From positions 1,550,001-1,614,000 of the forward strand of contig NZ_CP024621.1 in NCBI RefSeq assembly GCF_009846525.1: 64,000 nucleotides of DNA, in the 5' to 3' direction. Position 1 is the first letter of the stretch. The number at the start of each line of letters is the position of its first letter. Made by a program: the position numbers and the translations under genes. This DNA is from Halomonas meridiana. Lineage in GTDB: Bacteria; Pseudomonadota; Gammaproteobacteria; Pseudomonadales; Halomonadaceae. This document shows, in pieces, positions 34,306 through 43,372 of this stretch. The notes below the pieces were generated by a model. It saw only the letters and a list, made by a program, of their open reading frames with translations, had not been told where the DNA came from and did no database searches.

Positions 34306-35691
34306 ATGCGTCTGCACATTATCGGTATCTGTGGCACCTTTATGGGGAGCCTTGCACTACTCGCGCGGGAATTGGGCCATGAGGTGAGCGGCTCCGATGC
34401 CAATGTGTATCCACCGATGAGCACGCAGCTCGCGGAGGCGGGCATTACCCTGATGGAAGGCTATCGTGAGGAGAATCTGTCGGATGCCATCGACATGGTG
34501 GTGGTGGGTAATGCGCTTTCGCGAGGGAACCCCGAGGTCGAGGCGCTGCTCGATAGTGGCTTGCGCTACACCTCCGGTGCGCAGTGGTTGGCCGAGCATG
34601 TGCTTCCAGGACGACAAGTGATTGCCGTGGCGGGCACTCACGGTAAGACGACCACCGCAAGCTTATTGGCGTGGCTACTGGAAAGCGGAGGCCTATCGCC
34701 CGGCTTTCTGATTGGTGGCGTGCCGCGCAACTTTGGTGTTTCCGCTCGTTTGGGCGCGCCTGAGGCTCCCTTCGTGGTGGAGGCCGACGAATACGATACG
34801 GCCTTTTTCGACAAGCGCTCCAAATTCGTGCACTACCGCCCGCATATCGCAGTGATGAACAATCTCGAGTTCGATCACGCCGACATTTTTCCAGACTTAG
34901 CCGCCATCGAGCGACAGTTTCATCATTTAGTCCGCATCGTACCTCGCAAAGGGCAGTTGCTGGTCGCCGATCAACAGCCTGCGTTGGAACGGGTGCTCTC
35001 TATGGGCACTTGGTCGCCGGTGTTCCGTTTTGGCACCGACGCCAGCAGCCAATGGCAGCTTCGCTTGGAGCGTCCCGATGCCAGCCGTTTCCAGGTGCTG
35101 CATGTCAGCGACCAGGGCGAGGAGGATGGTGTCGTCGAGTGGACGCTCACTGGTGAATACAACGCGCGTAACGCCTTGGCGGCGCTGGCCGCTGCGCGCC
35201 TGTGCGGGGTGCAGTTAGCGCGCGCCTGTGCCGCGTTGGCACGTTTTCAAACGCCCCGTCGCCGCCAGGAGCTCCGAGGAGAGGTCAACGGTATTCAGGT
35301 CATCGATGATTTTGCTCACCATCCCACGGCGATTGCTGCCACGCTGGAGGGCTTGCGCGCCGCCACGACCAAGGGCCGCCTACTGGCGGTGATCGAGCCG
35401 CGTTCCAACACCATGCGCTTAGGCGCGCTGCGTGAGCGATTGATTGATAGCGTTGCCGAGGCGGATGCGGTGTTTTGGTTTCAGCCCAGCAACGTGGCTT
35501 GGTCAATGGAGTCGCTCGTCGAGGCTCAGGGGGAGCGCGCCGCACTGTTTGATGACATCGAGGCGCTGGTGGAGGCCGTGGTCACACAAGCGTCACCGCT
35601 AGATCGTATCGTGGTGATGTCCAACGGTGGCTTTGAAGGGGTACATGAGCGTTTATTGAACGCATTGACCAAGCGGGAGCTAGAAAAGTGA
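34306..35691 (+). CDS. mpl: UDP-N-acetylmuramate:L-alanyl-gamma-D-glutamyl-meso-diaminopimelate ligase
   Basis: This 461-residue cytosolic Mur-ligase recycles the murein tripeptide by attaching it to UDP-MurNAc. It opens MRLHIIGICGTFMGSLALLAREL, and the ATP-binding loop is AVAGTHGKTTTASLL. The central-domain metal and carbamyl-lysine region includes VVEADEYDTAFFDKRSKF, and a third-domain motif DDFAHHPTAI is present. Length equals E. coli Mpl (457). It overlaps ubiX by 4 bases, and the mpl-ubiX pairing is common in gammaproteobacteria. Confidence 0.96.
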   Translation: MRLHIIGICGTFMGSLALLARELGHEVSGSDANVYPPMSTQLAEAGITLMEGYREENLSDAIDMVVVGNALSRGNPEVEALLDSGLRYTSGAQWLAEHVLPGRQVIAVAGTHGKTTTASLLAWLLESGGLSPGFLIGGVPRNFGVSARLGAPEAPFVVEADEYDTAFFDKRSKFVHYRPHIAVMNNLEFDHADIFPDLAAIERQFHHLVRIVPRKGQLLVADQQPALERVLSMGTWSPVFRFGTDASSQWQLRLERPDASRFQVLHVSDQGEEDGVVEWTLTGEYNARNALAALAAARLCGVQLARACAALARFQTPRRRQELRGEVNGIQVIDDFAHHPTAIAATLEGLRAATTKGRLLAVIEPRSNTMRLGALRERLIDSVAEADAVFWFQPSNVAWSMESLVEAQGERAALFDDIEALVEAVVTQASPLDRIVVMSNGGFEGVHERLLNALTKRELEK

Positions 35692-36356
35692 CGACGACGT
35701 TCAAGCCACCGGTCACCGTTGCCCTTACCGGGGCGTCAGGTGCTCAATACGGTCTGAGATTGATCGATGTGTTGGTGAAGGCTGGGCACGAAGTATGGGT
35801 CATGATTTCCAAAGCAGCCCATATGGTGATCGCCACGGAAACCGATGTGTCCCTTCCGGCTCAGCCGCAGCGTTTGGTCGAGGCGCTGACTGAACGCAGC
35901 GGTGCGCAGCCTGGGCAGATCCGTTGTTTCGGTCGCGAGGATTGGATGGCACCGGTGGCGTCTGGGTCGGGCGCACCGTCGGCCATGGTCGTTTGCCCCT
36001 GCTCAACAGGCACATTGTCGGCAGTGGCCACCGGCGCGAGTAACAACTTGATCGAGCGGGCGGCGGACGTCGCCATCAAAGAGCGTCGCACGCTGGTCAT
36101 GGTGCCGCGCGAAAGCCCTTTTTCGCCGATTCACTTAGAGCACATGTTGGCGCTGAGTCGCCTGGGGGTAGTAATTCTGCCCGCCGCGCCGGGGTTCTAT
36201 CATCGTCCCCAGCGCCTGGAAGATTTGATCGACTTCATCGTGGCGCGCATTCTCAATCAGTTGGGGATCGCGCATACGCTGATGCCGCGCTGGGGCGAAG
36301 AGCAACACGTTGCGGCCACCTCACGCGATGCGCAAAACAAGGACGGTTCGTCATGA
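35688..36356 (+). CDS. ubiX: Flavin prenyltransferase
   Basis: This 222-residue enzyme makes prenylated FMN, the cofactor of the UbiD decarboxylase in ubiquinone synthesis. The FMN-binding TGASGAQYGLRL, VVCPCSTGTLSAVATGASNNLIERAADV and the MVPRESPFSPIHLEHML segment are diagnostic. The GTG start overlaps the mpl stop (GTGA), with GGGAG about 8 bases upstream. It overlaps the following exporter gene by ATGA. Confidence 0.96.
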   Translation: MTTTFKPPVTVALTGASGAQYGLRLIDVLVKAGHEVWVMISKAAHMVIATETDVSLPAQPQRLVEALTERSGAQPGQIRCFGREDWMAPVASGSGAPSAMVVCPCSTGTLSAVATGASNNLIERAADVAIKERRTLVMVPRESPFSPIHLEHMLALSRLGVVILPAAPGFYHRPQRLEDLIDFIVARILNQLGIAHTLMPRWGEEQHVAATSRDAQNKDGSS

Positions 36357-36976
36357 TGTCATGGGCGACGCTCTCGGTCTTCGTACCGACGTTTCTCTTC
36401 GTCTCGTTAACACCAGGCATGTGCATGACACTGGCCATGGTGTTGGGCATGACGCAAGGCGTCAAGCGCACTCTGTGGATGATGATCGGGGAGCTTATCG
36501 GCGTCGGTTTCGTAGCGGCGGCGGCGGGGGCGGGCGTCGCTGCGTTGATGCTGCGCCAGCCCGAATTATTCATCGCCTTCAAGTGGGTGGGCGGTGCCTA
36601 TTTGGCTTATTTGGGCATCATGATGTGGCGCTCACGTGGGCGGATGGCCATTCCTAGCGAGCTGGATACGGGGCCCGCGGCGGGGCGTCTTCAGTTAGCG
36701 ACTCAGGGGCTGGTCACCGCGGTGGCCAATCCCAAGGGGTGGGCATTTTTCATGGTGCTGTTGCCCCCCTTTTTGGACGGCAGCAGGCCTTTGGCTCCGC
36801 AGTTGAGCCTGTTGATCGCGGTAATTCTGACCATCGAATTTGCCAGCATGCTGGTGTATGCCACTGGTGGGAAAACGCTACGTAAGGTGCTAGGCAAAAG
36901 TGGTAATGTCAGGCTATTAAACCGTATTGCGGGTACGTTGATGATCGGTGTAGGTCTTTGGCTAGCGCTTGGTTGA
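36353..36976 (+). CDS. LysE/RhtB family amino-acid exporter
   Basis: This 207-residue inner-membrane protein has about six helices. The N-terminal FVPTFLFVSLTPGMCMTLAMVLGMTQG and the AVANPKGWAFFMVLLPPF segment are characteristic of the family, which exports amino acids or homoserine lactones. Its ATG overlaps the ubiX stop, so it is translationally coupled. It ends 10 bases before the convergent DedA-PAP2 gene with no terminator between. The substrate is unknown. Confidence 0.9.
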   Translation: MMSWATLSVFVPTFLFVSLTPGMCMTLAMVLGMTQGVKRTLWMMIGELIGVGFVAAAAGAGVAALMLRQPELFIAFKWVGGAYLAYLGIMMWRSRGRMAIPSELDTGPAAGRLQLATQGLVTAVANPKGWAFFMVLLPPFLDGSRPLAPQLSLLIAVILTIEFASMLVYATGGKTLRKVLGKSGNVRLLNRIAGTLMIGVGLWLALG

Positions 36977-36986
36977 GCGTAACGCC

Positions 36987-38396
36987 TCAGACGGGCGGAA
37001 AGAACGCTACGCGTACGCTCAATAGCACGAGTGGCCCCAGCAACAGCGCTGCCCAGGGCAGCGCTGGCAGCGGTGGCCGATAGCGGCGCTGCCAGTTGAT
37101 TTGAACCACGGCGCACACGACCAATCCCAGCAATGCACCGCCGATGAGATCACTCAGCCAGTGAACGCCCAGCACCAAGCGTGACAGCGCCATCGGCAGC
37201 GCCGTTACCATGGCTAGCCAATAAACCCACATGCGCCTTTGTCGAGGCAGTCGCGATGCAGCGAAAGCGGCGAATAGGCCAACGACGACGACCCAGGTCG
37301 ATGTATGCGCGCTGGGGTAGGAGAACGACCCGGTCAGATACTCCGGTGTGTCGGGCCTGGGTCTTGCAAAAACGGCCTTACCCAAGGTATTGAGCGCGCC
37401 GATGCCTCCCAATGCCAGCGCTCCATGGGTCAGTAAATCCCACCGTTTGATCCAGACGAGCCAGCCGAACCAAGGGAGCGTCAGCGCGACGATTCCAGCC
37501 TTGTCACCTATTTTGGCGAGCACCAGGCTGGTCGCCGTCAGCCAGTCGGTGTCGAGCCAAGCGAAGAGCCGCTGTGCCTGAAGGTCGATCATCAGTGGCT
37601 CGGGGTGCTTCAGCACCAGCAGTGTCCACGCGCATGCCAAGGTGAGCGCGAGGAGCGATAAGAACAGCGACGCCAAGGGCACCTCGCCACTACGGCTCAT
37701 GGCTAGCCAGGGGCGCCGTATGGCGGGTACGCGCCGAGCCAGCCGAGCGATGAAGAAATACACACGGCCATCACGTCCCACCTGAGCCCGCCCCCATGAG
37801 AACACGATAGCGAGCCCCACGATGCTGGCGGCCATGACAAAAAGGGCCATCTCCACGTTAGCAGGAAGGTCGAGCCGTTGCTGCCAGGTGTGGCCCAGCA
37901 AGTAGCCTGGCAGCAGATAGGCCGGAGCCCAGAGTGCAGCCGACGTGATGTTGGCCAGTAGAAAAGTTCGCGTTGGCATGTGCATCATGCCAGCAACAAG
38001 CGGAATGATAGGGCGCACCGGGCCGACGAAACGGCCAATGAACACCGAGTAAACGCCGTAATGCTCGAAGAAGCGCGCTCCTCGGCCCAGCCACTCTGGA
38101 TGTTGCGATAGCGGCCAGCGTGTCAGCACACGCTCGCTGTAACGCGCGCCCAGTAAGTAGCTCAAGCCGTCGCCAAGTACGGCCCCGATGAAAGCCGCGC
38201 CGATTAGCCAAGGGAGGGCAATCATCTGATGCCCTGCCATCGACGCGGCCGCCGTGATCAGTACGACGCCTGGCACGAGTAATCCCACCAGCGCGAGAGA
38301 TTCAATCAGCGCAATGCCCAGTACCAGAAGTAATAGCGCCGTCGGCGAAAGCGAAAGAGAAAGTAGCGTGTCAGCAGTCGGCAAGAGTGAATCCAT
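36987..38396 (-). CDS. DedA-PAP2 fusion membrane phosphatase
   Basis: This 469-residue inner-membrane protein joins a DedA/SNARE-associated domain (about 1-190, with EHYGVYSVFIGRFVGPVRP) to a type-2 phosphatidic-acid phosphatase domain (about 255-440). The phosphatase signatures are K-x6-RP (KAVFARPRP), a second motif reading PSAH rather than PSGH, and SR-x5-H-x3-D (SRLVLGVHWLSD). Proteins of this layout probably recycle undecaprenyl pyrophosphate or lipid phosphates. The start at 38396 is chosen because the family begins with this helix; the frame extends to 38591 but reads through the neighbouring gene. Confidence 0.88.
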   Translation of the reverse strand: MDSLLPTADTLLSLSLSPTALLLLVLGIALIESLALVGLLVPGVVLITAAASMAGHQMIALPWLIGAAFIGAVLGDGLSYLLGARYSERVLTRWPLSQHPEWLGRGARFFEHYGVYSVFIGRFVGPVRPIIPLVAGMMHMPTRTFLLANITSAALWAPAYLLPGYLLGHTWQQRLDLPANVEMALFVMAASIVGLAIVFSWGRAQVGRDGRVYFFIARLARRVPAIRRPWLAMSRSGEVPLASLFLSLLALTLACAWTLLVLKHPEPLMIDLQAQRLFAWLDTDWLTATSLVLAKIGDKAGIVALTLPWFGWLVWIKRWDLLTHGALALGGIGALNTLGKAVFARPRPDTPEYLTGSFSYPSAHTSTWVVVVGLFAAFAASRLPRQRRMWVYWLAMVTALPMALSRLVLGVHWLSDLIGGALLGLVVCAVVQINWQRRYRPPLPALPWAALLLGPLVLLSVRVAFFPPV

Positions 38397-38412
38397 CCAC
38401 AAAACAAGAAAA

Positions 38413-39339
38413 CTAGACGTTGGCCATCGCGTCGGCGCGTGCTTCCAGTCGCTGTATGTAGCGCTCGAAGCTCTCTTTGCGTAGCGGCAGGCAGGTGGCG
38501 ATGCGGACTTCCAGCTGTCCGGTCTCGACCAGTACGCAGTGTGACAGCGACCGCTGCAGCCGTTCACGCACGAGCAGCGCGCCGCTCTCACTGGTATCTG
38601 GCAGCACCAGCCAAAACGTAGCGCTGCCTGCGCGGCCCAGTATGTCGTGGTCTCGGCAGCGACTGTTGACCTCCTGACACAGCGCGGCTAACAGTGCCGT
38701 TTGGGCCCGCTGGCCAAACTGCTCTCCGGCCATGTCCAATTGCGGGAGGTGGAGCACCAAGACGGCCAAGCGTTTGTTCAACATGGCAGCACGCTGGAAT
38801 TCGTTGTTCAAGCGCTCTTTTAACGTGTCGACATGGTAGGCGTTGCAGTCACTGTCATTGGGGTCCGTGGCGCGAAGCAATGCGCGACGTCGGGCGTGTT
38901 CCCAAGGAGGCAGCGCAAGCAGCAGGGCCAAGACGACAACACCTAGCGAAAGTGGTATGACGCCGACCGGCGCCAGCCACCACCAGGCGATCAAGCTCGC
39001 CGTGTTGACCGCCAGCGCACTCCATAAAGGAAGCAGCAAAAACGTCGCAGCCATCGGTAATCCCCACCACAGTGAGGACGTTTCCACGTTGGCATTCACC
39101 GCGCTCAGCACGACGACGTAGGTGCTGATCAGCAGTACCAAGCGAGGCAGCGCCGGCTGAGTGCCCTGGCCCACGTGCATTAACAGGCACGCTAATAGCA
39201 AGAGAGACACGAACAGAGGCACCAGCAACTCGCGGTAGCTACCCATGGCATAGAGCCATAGCGTATAGGCGACCATCGCGATAATGCTAGTACCGTAAGC
39301 CAAGGTCATGAGACGTTTTGGGGAAAAGATGGTATTCAT
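38413..39339 (-). CDS. Membrane protein with a degenerate GGDEF domain
   Basis: This 308-residue protein has five or six helices (about 10-145) and a C-terminal domain (about 155-300) that follows the diguanylate cyclase pattern: LKERLNNEFQRAAMLNKRLAVLVLHLPQLD, then RDHDILGRAGSATFWLVLP where the active loop should be. The GGDEF signature reads AGSAT, so catalysis is not expected. An RDHD preceding the loop resembles the product-binding RxxD inhibitory site, so it could be a c-di-GMP sensor. It overlaps the next upstream membrane gene by ATGA. Confidence 0.75.
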   Translation of the reverse strand: MNTIFSPKRLMTLAYGTSIIAMVAYTLWLYAMGSYRELLVPLFVSLLLLACLLMHVGQGTQPALPRLVLLISTYVVVLSAVNANVETSSLWWGLPMAATFLLLPLWSALAVNTASLIAWWWLAPVGVIPLSLGVVVLALLLALPPWEHARRRALLRATDPNDSDCNAYHVDTLKERLNNEFQRAAMLNKRLAVLVLHLPQLDMAGEQFGQRAQTALLAALCQEVNSRCRDHDILGRAGSATFWLVLPDTSESGALLVRERLQRSLSHCVLVETGQLEVRIATCLPLRKESFERYIQRLEARADAMANV

Positions 39340-40190
39340 GCCACCTCACGTAGGTGGGATGCTGGAAAGTGGCTCAACTCGTCGAGCGTCAACGAGGCAA
39401 GCTCGATGTCCATCAGGGGGGTGTGTTGCGTGAGCACGTTATCAGGCAGGGCGGCTACTAATAGCGTCCGGCGGCTGGCAGCTTCTCCTGGGGTTTTGGA
39501 GAGCATCAAGGTAGCCAGCGTCGTGCTGTTGAGACGGTAGACGTTCTCGAAATCGTAGGTAAGTTCGCATAGTTTTTGTGCCACCGGCCAAAGCTGGCGT
39601 CTTCTTACCCGAACGATGAGTACGTCGGCATGAATGGCTTCACGCTCGGAGCGGGTCTGTTCGCGTATCAAGTCTCGCAACAACTGCTCGCCAGCCCACA
39701 GATTCAAACCGGGTATGAGGCGTAACCGCTGACGAATGACGCCATTGATCGTCAGCAGTTGGTGGGTGCGCGACATGGCCAGCAGCAGTAGGATGCTCAA
39801 GGAGAGTGTCATCAACAGCCATTCGGGGAGCGGGATATGAGGCATCAGCACGAGGCAACTGACCAGCGCAGCGCCACCGTTGAAAATGGCCGCCCAACGA
39901 TCCTGGGGTAGCATGAACACGGCCCCCCAAGCCCAAATGAGTAGCGCATGTCGGTCTGGTGCGGAGGCGATGAGTCCCAGCAGAAGCGTGCCTGCGAGCA
40001 TTTGCCAGGGCAAACCTCGGGAGCGGCGATGGCTAAAATCCAAGATCAAGGCGGTGATCAAGAGCCAGCCGATGGAGAGCCACATCATGACTGCCGCTGC
40101 AGGTTCCGCGCTGGGTATCCAGAGCGATAAAGCGACGGCCGCGGCAAGTAGATTAGCCCTCAATAGGCTGATTTTGTATTTGCTTTGCAT
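39336..40190 (-). CDS. Membrane protein with a strongly decayed GGDEF-like domain
   Basis: This 284-residue protein has about five helices (8-145), followed by a cytosolic domain. The stretch RLIPGLNLWAGEQLLRDLIREQTRSEREAIHADVLIVRVRR and FENVYRLNSTTLATLMLS parallels the equivalent parts of the next gene, with NSTTL at the GGDEF position and no RxxD. The resemblance is faint and inferred from layout and coupling. The gene overlaps the following GGDEF-like gene by four bases. A paired receptor complex is plausible. Confidence 0.6.
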   Translation of the reverse strand: MQSKYKISLLRANLLAAAVALSLWIPSAEPAAAVMMWLSIGWLLITALILDFSHRRSRGLPWQMLAGTLLLGLIASAPDRHALLIWAWGAVFMLPQDRWAAIFNGGAALVSCLVLMPHIPLPEWLLMTLSLSILLLLAMSRTHQLLTINGVIRQRLRLIPGLNLWAGEQLLRDLIREQTRSEREAIHADVLIVRVRRRQLWPVAQKLCELTYDFENVYRLNSTTLATLMLSKTPGEAASRRTLLVAALPDNVLTQHTPLMDIELASLTLDELSHFPASHLREVA

Positions 40191-40275
40191 GGTGGCTTAC
40201 TATTTACCTGATGGCGAATGGCCCAGTGGCCCGTAGCATAACGCATTGCTTGGCCTCGTCCTTGGAATCACTCAG

Positions 40276-40319
40276 TATAATGTTCATTGGCAATACGACA
40301 CGCCTCACTTCATTGGCAA
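40276..40319 (+). promoter_or_regulatory. proA promoter element and 11-bp direct repeat
   Basis: A perfect -10 hexamer TATAAT is at 40276-40281; no good -35 is seen 16-18 bases upstream. The leader then has TTCATTGGCAA twice (40283-40293, 40309-40319), 26 bases apart, which may be a regulator site or a remnant duplication. Confidence 0.45.
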
Positions 40320-40342
40320 CGCTCACGACATAGGGAGATCGC

Positions 40343-41650
40343 ATGCGCGGTTCAGATACATTCCAACAAGACGCCCAACACCATCTGGCAGCCGGGGATG
40401 TACCCGCGTACATGCAACAGCTAGGACAAAGCGCCCGAGCCGCCGCCAGCGCCCTGCGTCGCGCTGATACGCACGTCAAGAATCAAGCATTGGCCGCCAT
40501 GGCCAAACGTGTCGATGCGGCGCGCAGCGATATTTTACAGGCCAATGCTCAAGACATGCAGCGTGGACGGGAGAATGGACTGGATAACGCGCTGCTGGAT
40601 CGTTTGGCGCTCAATGACCAGCGCATCGACGCGATGATCGAGGGCCTGCGTCAAGTGGCGGCCTTACCAGACCCGGTCGGCGAGATAGATGGGATGAGCT
40701 ATCGGCCCAGCGGTATTCAGGTGGGGAAAATGCGGGTGCCGTTGGGGGTGATCGGTATCATTTACGAGTCGCGCCCTAACGTGACCATCGAAGCGGCCAG
40801 CCTCTGCCTGAAATCGGGCAATGCCTGTGTGCTGCGTGGCGGCTCCGAGGCAAGCGCTTCCAACGCAGCGCTGAGCCGCTGCCTACAAGCAGGGTTGGCC
40901 GATGCAGGGCTACCCGCAGGCAGCGTGCAAGTCGTGGCGACCACGGACCGTGCGGCCGTCGGCGAGATGATCAGCATGCCGGCCTATATCGACGTGATCA
41001 TTCCCCGTGGCGGCAAGTCGCTGATCGAACGTATTTCCCGCGATGCCAAGGTGCCGGTCATCAAGCATTTGGACGGCGTGTGTCATGTCTACATCGATAC
41101 GACGGCGGACCCCGCCAAGGCACTGGCGATTGCGGTCAATGCCAAAACCCATCGCTACGGCACGTGCAACACCATGGAGACGCTGTTGGTGGACGCGCCG
41201 GTGGCGGATATCCTGCTACCTGAACTCGCCCGCGCGTATGCCGAACACGAGGTCGAACTGCGTGGCTGTGAGCGCACCCGTGCGCTGCTGCCCCAGGCGC
41301 TCGAAGCCACCGACGCGGATTGGCAGGCAGAGTACCTGGCCCCCATCTTGGCGATCAAGGTGGTGGACGGCATCGAGGAAGCCATCGAACATATCGAGCG
41401 CTACGGCTCGCACCATACCGACGCTATCGTGACGCAGGACTATTCCCTGGCAAGACGCTTCATGGCAGAAGTGGATTCGAGCTCGGTGATCGTGAATGCC
41501 TCTACTCGCTTTGCCGATGGCTTCGAATACGGTCTGGGTGCCGAAATCGGTATTTCTACCGACAAGCTTCATGCCCGGGGGCCGGTAGGGCTGGAAGGAC
41601 TGACGACACAGAAATACATCGTGTTGGGCGATGGTCAGGTTAGGCAATGA
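40343..41650 (+). CDS. proA: Glutamate-5-semialdehyde dehydrogenase
   Basis: This 435-residue cytosolic enzyme reduces gamma-glutamyl phosphate with NADPH in proline synthesis. The aldehyde-dehydrogenase fold carries the active-site cysteine in [14 protein letters not shown], the [17 protein letters not shown] segment and the HTDAIVTQ region. AGGGAGATCGC precedes the ATG. It overlaps nadD by ATGA. Proline supply matters for osmotic tolerance in a halophile, which is inference. Confidence 0.96.
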   Translation: MRGSDTFQQDAQHHLAAGDVPAYMQQLGQSARAAASALRRADTHVKNQALAAMAKRVDAARSDILQANAQDMQRGRENGLDNALLDRLALNDQRIDAMIEGLRQVAALPDPVGEIDGMSYRPSGIQVGKMRVPLGVIGIIYESRPNVTIEAASLCLKSGNACVLRGGSEASASNAALSRCLQAGLADAGLPAGSVQVVATTDRAAVGEMISMPAYIDVIIPRGGKSLIERISRDAKVPVIKHLDGVCHVYIDTTADPAKALAIAVNAKTHRYGTCNTMETLLVDAPVADILLPELARAYAEHEVELRGCERTRALLPQALEATDADWQAEYLAPILAIKVVDGIEEAIEHIERYGSHHTDAIVTQDYSLARRFMAEVDSSSVIVNASTRFADGFEYGLGAEIGISTDKLHARGPVGLEGLTTQKYIVLGDGQVRQ

Positions 41651-42321
41651 GTGAGACGCCACACCACCCGCAGCCTCCGCGGGTGGGCATGATGGGGGGA
41701 ACGTTCGACCCGGTTCATCATGGCCACCTGCGCAGCGCGCTGGAAGTGCGAGAGGCGCTAGGCCTGGATACGCTGCACATGGTGCCTGCACCGCAACCGC
41801 CCCTGCGCGATACCCCTCAAGTGTCGCCAGCCCAACGTTTGGCGCTCTTGCAAGCGGGCATCGGCGACGCCCCAGGGATCGTGGCGGATGATCGTGAGCT
41901 TCACCGAGATGGCCCCTCCTACAGTGTCGATACCCTGGCCGAGCTTCGCCAACAGTATGGCGATGCGGTGCCGCTGGTCATGGTGATTGGCTACGACGCC
42001 TTTTTACGCCTGGCGCACTGGGATCGCCCAGAGCAGGTATTTTCATTGGCGCATTTGGTGGTCATTGCGCGTCCAGGCTATCAATCGCCATGGCCGTCGG
42101 CGCTGACGGAACTGGTCGGCGATCGTGAAGTCAGTAGTGTCAGCGAATTGATGGCGCGCACGCGGGGCGGCGTTTTACGGTTAGAACTGCCGTCGCTGAT
42201 GGCGATTTCGGCCACTTACATACGCCAACGGTTGAAAGAGGGAAAAAGCGTGCGTTATCTGGTGCCTGAGGCGGTGGAGCAGGCGATTTTTCACGAGCGT
42301 CTTTATCAATCCGATGAATAG
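41647..42321 (+). CDS. nadD: Nicotinate-nucleotide adenylyltransferase
   Basis: This 224-residue enzyme transfers AMP to nicotinate mononucleotide in NAD synthesis. The nucleotidyl-transferase signatures [13 protein letters not shown] and [10 protein letters not shown] (with the usual second S replaced by A) are present. Length matches E. coli NadD (213). It overlaps proA by four bases; the proA-nadD-rsfS-rlmH order is typical for this lineage. Confidence 0.95.
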   Translation: MSETPHHPQPPRVGMMGGTFDPVHHGHLRSALEVREALGLDTLHMVPAPQPPLRDTPQVSPAQRLALLQAGIGDAPGIVADDRELHRDGPSYSVDTLAELRQQYGDAVPLVMVIGYDAFLRLAHWDRPEQVFSLAHLVVIARPGYQSPWPSALTELVGDREVSSVSELMARTRGGVLRLELPSLMAISATYIRQRLKEGKSVRYLVPEAVEQAIFHERLYQSDE

Positions 42322-42437
42322 CGCTGGCAGTCGTGAAAGAAGCCGTTACAATGGCCCGCTTGCAGGCTGATGCCACGTAAAAGTCCAACGTTAGTCACGA
42401 TACTCTCTATCACCACAAGGGGTTGCCTTTAGGAGTC

Positions 42438-42824
42438 ATGCACATCGATACACTGAAAAATCTAGCGATTGACGCGCTAGAAGAGCTGAAAGCACGCGAT
42501 ATCACGCAACTCGACGTTGCGAAACTCACCGAAGTGACCGACCTGATGCTCATCGCCAGCGGCACTTCTACCCGTCACGTGGCTGCCCTGGCGCAGAACG
42601 TGGTCGAAAAAGCCAAAGCGTCCGGTCTTCATCCTCGCGGCGTAGAAGGCGGTGACAATGCCGATTGGGTCTTGGTCGATTTGGACGACATCGTCGTACA
42701 TATCATGCTGCCTGAAGCCCGTGCGCTGTATGATCTCGAGCGTCTTTGGGCCGACTTGCCCAGCGATGCTGGCGCCATCGGCGAATCGCTCAAACAGTTC
42801 GAAGAGCGAGCCACGATGTCATGA
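42438..42824 (+). CDS. rsfS: Ribosome silencing factor RsfS
   Basis: This 128-residue protein binds uL14 on the 50S subunit and blocks subunit joining when nutrients are short. The family pattern is clear: DALEELKARDITQLDV, MLIASGTSTRHV, GVEGGDNADWVLVDLDDIVVHIM and LYDLERLWAD. The ATG at 42438 (MHIDTLKNLAID) fits the family start. A TTG at 42423 with AAGGGG before it is the alternative, adding five residues. It overlaps rlmH by ATGA. Confidence 0.93.
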   Translation: MHIDTLKNLAIDALEELKARDITQLDVAKLTEVTDLMLIASGTSTRHVAALAQNVVEKAKASGLHPRGVEGGDNADWVLVDLDDIVVHIMLPEARALYDLERLWADLPSDAGAIGESLKQFEERATMS

Positions 42825-43288
42825 GGATTCGGCTGTTAGCGGTGGGTACCAAAATGCCAGCGTGGGTAGAGCAGGGCGTTGAGACCTACCGCAAGCGGCT
42901 TCCTCGGGATTTCACCTTAGAGGTCGAAGAGATCCCATTGGGTCAGCGCGGCAAAAATGCCGATATCGCCAAAGCGCGTGCGCAAGAGGCGCAGCGTATC
43001 CGCGAAAAGCTGCGGGGGGATGAAATCGTCGTTGCACTGGAAGTCAAAGGGAAGCCTTGGACCACCGAGCAGCTCGCTCAAGAGTCAGATGCTTGGCGCA
43101 TGGAAGGGCGAGATGTCGTACTGCTCGTCGGTGGCCCCGACGGTTTGGAACCTTCGCTGTCTGCCATGGCGGACAAAGCGTGGTCCCTCTCGCCCCTGAC
43201 GCTGCCTCATCCGCTCGTTCGAATCATGCTGGCAGAGCAGCTTTATCGTGCCTGGACACTCTTGGTGGGACATCCCTATCACCGATAG
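42821..43288 (+). CDS. rlmH: 23S rRNA pseudouridine(1915)-N3 methyltransferase
   Basis: This 155-residue SPOUT methyltransferase modifies position 1915 of 23S rRNA in assembled ribosomes. The knot motifs are VVLLVGGPDGLEPS and the C-terminal LPHPLVRIMLAEQLYRAW...GHPYHR. Length equals E. coli RlmH (155). The start overlaps rsfS, coupling two ribosome-related genes. Confidence 0.97.
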   Translation: MRIRLLAVGTKMPAWVEQGVETYRKRLPRDFTLEVEEIPLGQRGKNADIAKARAQEAQRIREKLRGDEIVVALEVKGKPWTTEQLAQESDAWRMEGRDVVLLVGGPDGLEPSLSAMADKAWSLSPLTLPHPLVRIMLAEQLYRAWTLLVGHPYHR

Positions 43289-43372
43289 GCGCTACGCGCC
43301 GCTGGAACCTAGGTTGCGTTTACTCCCCACTGGGGCCGCCGCTTTTATTGTTTGTGAGAGTCATCTGTTGCC

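Noticed and set aside
43289-43372. GGCGC-TAC-GCGCC after rlmH as a terminator
   Set aside because: The stem has five base pairs and no T-run follows, so termination is not supported.
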